Shown here piece by piece: positions 60,111 through 64,000 of a DNA stretch of 64,000 bases (positions within the stretch are counted from its first letter, which is position 1; the number at the start of each line of letters is the position of its first letter). Below the pieces are notes generated by a model, which was given only the letters and a program-made list of their open reading frames with translations, was not told where the DNA came from and did not search any database. Both the position numbers and the translations under genes were made by a program. The stretch is from Priapulus caudatus (Eukaryota; Priapulida; Priapulimorpha; Priapulimorphida; Priapulidae). The DNA lies in the NCBI RefSeq assembly GCF_000485595.1, contig NW_014577110.1, forward strand, positions 417,703-481,702, given 5' to 3'.

Positions 60111-63100
60111 CTATTTATCTATGACATTGATTGATATTGAAATCAGCATTGATATTGAACGATGGTGTACGGGTCCGTGTACATGCTTGCGTATGGGTTT
60201 ATGCGTGCGTGCGTGCGTGATGGCGGTGCCAGACATTTATGAACGCGCTCCCTGTGAACGATCGGCAGTGAGTCGTTATTCTGCTGTGACTGCAACGGCA
60301 AAGGCAGCCCTGCACGTAATCACGTCATGATAAAAAAGCTTATGAACCCGAATGCAATACGGGAGTGTATATTGTCAACTATTGCTTGGTTCTATACGTA
60401 TATACAGATAGCCTCGTACCTTGTTAATGCATTTATGTCTCTCTTTTGTTGCCTTTTATAATATGGCCATATGGTATACGTAATATAATGCGCATTACAC
60501 ATCCATTATGTAACAATCGGTCTTTTTCTGGAATAGTATTGCACCATGAACGAGCAACGTGCGACATTGTTATGATCAGAATATGTAGATGTATTATTCA
60601 GTTTTATTGCTGTTGCTTCACATTTGTACCGCATGCACCTGCGATTTAATTCAAGCTCCGATTTAGTAGTCGAGAATGAACACAGCACGAACGTTCCATA
60701 TAGCAGAACCAGTGTCTTAAGCTGCGTACATTGCTTAACTACATACGTATCGTTTTAGCTTGTATATACGCGTAAATAAATCAATAATGAATTCGCCAAT
60801 AAATTATGCGTTTCTGCGCATCAACCATCATCTCGTTTCGATGCGCGATCCTGCACCATATGCACACGCTGGGTAATGATAAATATATATATATATATAT
60901 AGCGATATGATGATCATGTCCTGATGCTGGGTCCGTATGGACGCTAGTTCTGCGTTTCCTGTTTAATGACGGAAGATAATAAACGATACAATGAGAAATG
61001 GAAATGTGCAATCTGGCAAGTGCTCCTGGTTTATCATCCATGATTGCTCATAAATGCATTACCCGCGCGCGCGAGGTCCAAAATAAAATGATTGCTTCAT
61101 CCATTTTTGATGGTGTCGTTGTCGCGAGTTCAGCTAAAATGCATGTAGTCTCCAACGGGCGTTGGCGACGCCGACGTCACGGTGACATGTGCGAAGAAAT
61201 CTGCATTGTTGGCACCGCTGAACGCACGAGCAACGATTGCGACCATAACCGTGCACGGTCCCCTGACGGTTGTAGGTGTGTAGCGCGATATAGAGCGAGT
61301 TTGAACGCACGCCGCGGTTTAAAAAGAATCACATGAATAAACTCGCCAGAGAGAAACAGTAAGCTATGGTGAGGCGGGTCGGGGGAAATGCAAGTAGACG
61401 AATACAAGCAAATTATAATGAGACGAAAATAAATCGGAGGAAAAAAACAGAAAGGGAGAAAGACAAACACACACAGAGATACATATATACACACATATAG
61501 ACAAGCCTAGACACGGAATGATGGCTAGAGAGATGGGTAGACAGACCGACCAACCGATCGATCGCCTCCATAGAGAGACATAGAAGAGACACGTACATAT
61601 AAGAGAAATTTGCCACCCGGACTCATCCACCCGTGATTAACTATTTTGGGAGCGCACAGGTGTGCGCCACAGTGATATAGACAAGCATTGCACTGTTAGC
61701 AGTGAATAATGCATGTCACTTTTATCAATCGTACTGACTACACAATGCTAAAATATTCATGGGAGTCGCGTCGTGAATGAGCAATATTCGGGCCTCCCGA
61801 GCCACCGAATACAGTTCCCCTGGTCCCCCACCTGCACACGCCCGCACGCTAGCTGTCACTCATAAAAGAAATGCGATAATATAACACACGAAGTCGTGCT
61901 ATGCGAAAGGTTAGCGTCGAACTGCGGATAGCAATTTACGCGTTTAAACGCAGTTTCTATCGATATGCAATTACTGTCTGACACTCGTACATTGTTACTT
62001 TCGTCGAAGGAGGATATGATACGTCGCTGAGTTTAATGTTTATGCGTTTAATCATTTTTATTCGCGCCAATTGAATATCTAATGGCCCGAGGAAGCTAGC
62101 CATTTTTTTTAACTAGAAAAACTACAAAAAATGGGAACTGGAAGCAAACTATATATAAATGTAGCCATCATTCATCCATTCACCACCGTCTACTGCTACA
62201 ATATAGTAACACTAAAGCGCTCATTGTAACTTCATGTCACATTGAAGATTGAAGAGGTAGACAATTTACAAACCGTTGTGTCATTGGCTCGTATAAAAGG
62301 CACACTACTCACCACGCGTCGCACACCTGTAATGACCACTCGTTAATCGATATAATTTGTTCTATAAGATGACAAACAATACGACATACAATGATGTCCC
62401 GTGACTGTGTGCGATTGGTTAAACCGACGTATAACGTTCACCGTCACATGTTCATCCGATTAATTATCTCACGGACCCGCGTGAAGCAGCAAATAATGCC
62501 GCACGCGTCAACGATACGTTATCTAAGCTTATCAAAACACACTGACCGACATTACCCTAAATTGATGAAACAGAAAAAATCCCATTATTCCGTAATTTCA
62601 AAGGCGTCACTTTCCGCCGTGCCGGACCCGGGATCAATTTCTATCTAATGACGAGCCAATTATGAAGTGCACTTTTATCGTTAAAAGCGCTAATGTGAAG
62701 CATGGGCGACGGGAGCAGTACCTGTTGTTCGCGAATAGAATGTCACCCACCGACTCGCTGCGGCACGCATGCACCGAGCTAGAGAGCGACGCACGCGCGG
62801 CGAGACAGGTATCTGCTCGATCGATACGGTTAGCCCCCCGGGGGAACGTGTTGTCTATCGCTGAACATCGCCGCTTTTCCGTGCTCGGCTGCGTGTTGAC
62901 AATAGATGCCACGAGCTGACCAGCGCGTGCAATCAGTTACGGCATCGTGCGCCGCCGCGGCAGGGCTCAAGCTGTGTGCAACACGCGTGCACGCGCGCGC
63001 GCGTGCGCCATTCTGAATGCCGAAGTTGGCCCGTAAATTCTTCACGGTAACATATAAGTGACAGCTGGTGGCGATAATGGGACGACGATTATAAATCGGT

Positions 63101-63400
63101 TAACATAGCGGTTTTGTGGTGTGCGTTTCCTGTCGCCGGCGCGCAAGCCGCGGATGCTCCAGGAACAGTTGGCTACTTTCCCAAGGAGATGACAGTGTCG
63201 CACATTGTAGGCTTTGTCGCGGCAAGGTGCCCTACCAGCAGGTGTGGCGGCTGAACGCAAATAAAGGATATTTATTCATATGAAACATGGCGACACGCAC
63301 GCACAAACACATGCACAGCTACGTGCATGTACATACATACACTCACGCGAACGCACGCGGGTACGCACAAACACATACGCAATAACTCGCGTGGACATAT
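60111..63400. other. gene-free region
   Basis: No gene recognised. Holds a short TA run (60883-60902) and otherwise ordinary unique sequence. Confidence 0.5.
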
Positions 63401-63408
63401 ACACTCAC

Positions 63409-63451
63409 GTGCACAACACACACACACACACCCACACGCAACACACGCAAA

Positions 63452-63508
<57 letters not shown>

Positions 63509-63569
63509 ACGCACACGCACACGCACACGCACACGCACACGCACACGCACACGCACACGCACACGCACG
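63409..63569. repeat. (CA)n / (GCACAC)n microsatellite
   Basis: CA run to about 63498 then at least ten GCACAC hexamers. Confidence 0.95.
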
Positions 63570-63784
63570 CAAGCGTATTTCTTGTACACATTTATATAAC
63601 ATACATACACACACAATTGCAAATATACGTTACAGTCTATTTCTCGTTAGCTCGTATTTAGCACTAACATTAATATTTATTCATACGATTAACGCACAAC
63701 GAGCCAAATGACGTCGTCGAAAATTGCGATCTAATTTTTATTACTGCTTCAGCCGACCACAGCTGTCACCATGCAGCTTTTGCA

Positions 63785-64000
63785 TTCGTATATTGGCGTG
63801 TGTTTGTTGCTTTTTGTGTGTTGTGTTTGGTTTCGTGTGGGTGTTTTTTGCGGGCGTGTTGGTTTGCAGTATTGTTGTTTGGTGTTGGTGTGTGGGTGTC
63901 GTGGTTGTTTCCGTGTGTGCTTGGTGGCATGTTTCCGTTGTGTTGTTTGTGTGTGTTGGTGGTGTGTGCGCTTGTGCGTGCATTAATTTTGTGTTTGTGC
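63785..64000 (+). other. G/T-only-like (keto-rich) terminal stretch
   Basis: A falls to a few percent and C is sparse while G and T alternate irregularly (GTGTTGGTTTGC style). It is not a clean repeat. It is either a strongly skewed tract or poor consensus at a microsatellite-rich edge. Confidence 0.6.

Overview
This is eukaryotic, animal-type DNA: genes are split by GT-AG introns, microsatellites are dense, transposon remnants are present, and both identifiable proteins are metazoan families. Very abundant (CA/GT)n tracts, a TTAGGG-type interstitial telomere-like block and a full-length animal (type 2) chitin synthase point to a non-vertebrate bilaterian, probably marine and possibly lophotrochozoan or priapulid-like. 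I cannot name the species. Two 10-N assembly gaps lie inside microsatellites.

Layout. 1-4.9 kb is gene-poor and begins with a tandemly repeated 3' end of a LINE-like element. A CpG-rich stretch at about 4.9-5.5 kb leads into a chitin synthase gene on the + strand (coding 5477-30045). I could rebuild it as 20 coding exons whose phases all agree, giving one open frame of 1816 codons plus stop. About 31.0-34.5 kb is a satellite array with a ~540 bp unit carrying two GCGCATGCGC palindromes. 34.5-43.1 kb holds mobile-element debris: a LINE tail, a foldback element with a nested insertion, and a C-homopolymer-like tract. 43.1-46.5 kb is casein kinase 2 beta on the + strand (216 aa), with two tandem alternative last exons. 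From about 46.5 kb to the end I see no protein gene. That stretch holds microsatellites, a hAT-type non-autonomous element with an 8-bp target duplication, and some A/T-core-rich blocks that could be enhancers.

The most unusual feature is inside the chitin synthase gene. At several exon-intron junctions the splice site itself has been copied into a tandem array or duplicated: the exon 4 donor, the exon 8 donor (the two copies bracket the TTAGGG block), the exon 13 donor, and above all the exon 19 acceptor. At exon 19 about 22 intronic copies of a 37-bp unit each carry a branch-point-like CTGAC and an ACAG acceptor directly ahead of the true exon. A ~1.1 kb segment holding exon 12 is also present twice, and the upstream copy is frame-broken. 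The two genes are not functionally linked as far as the sequence shows. Chitin synthase makes extracellular chitin at the plasma membrane; CK2 beta is the regulatory subunit of a general Ser/Thr kinase.
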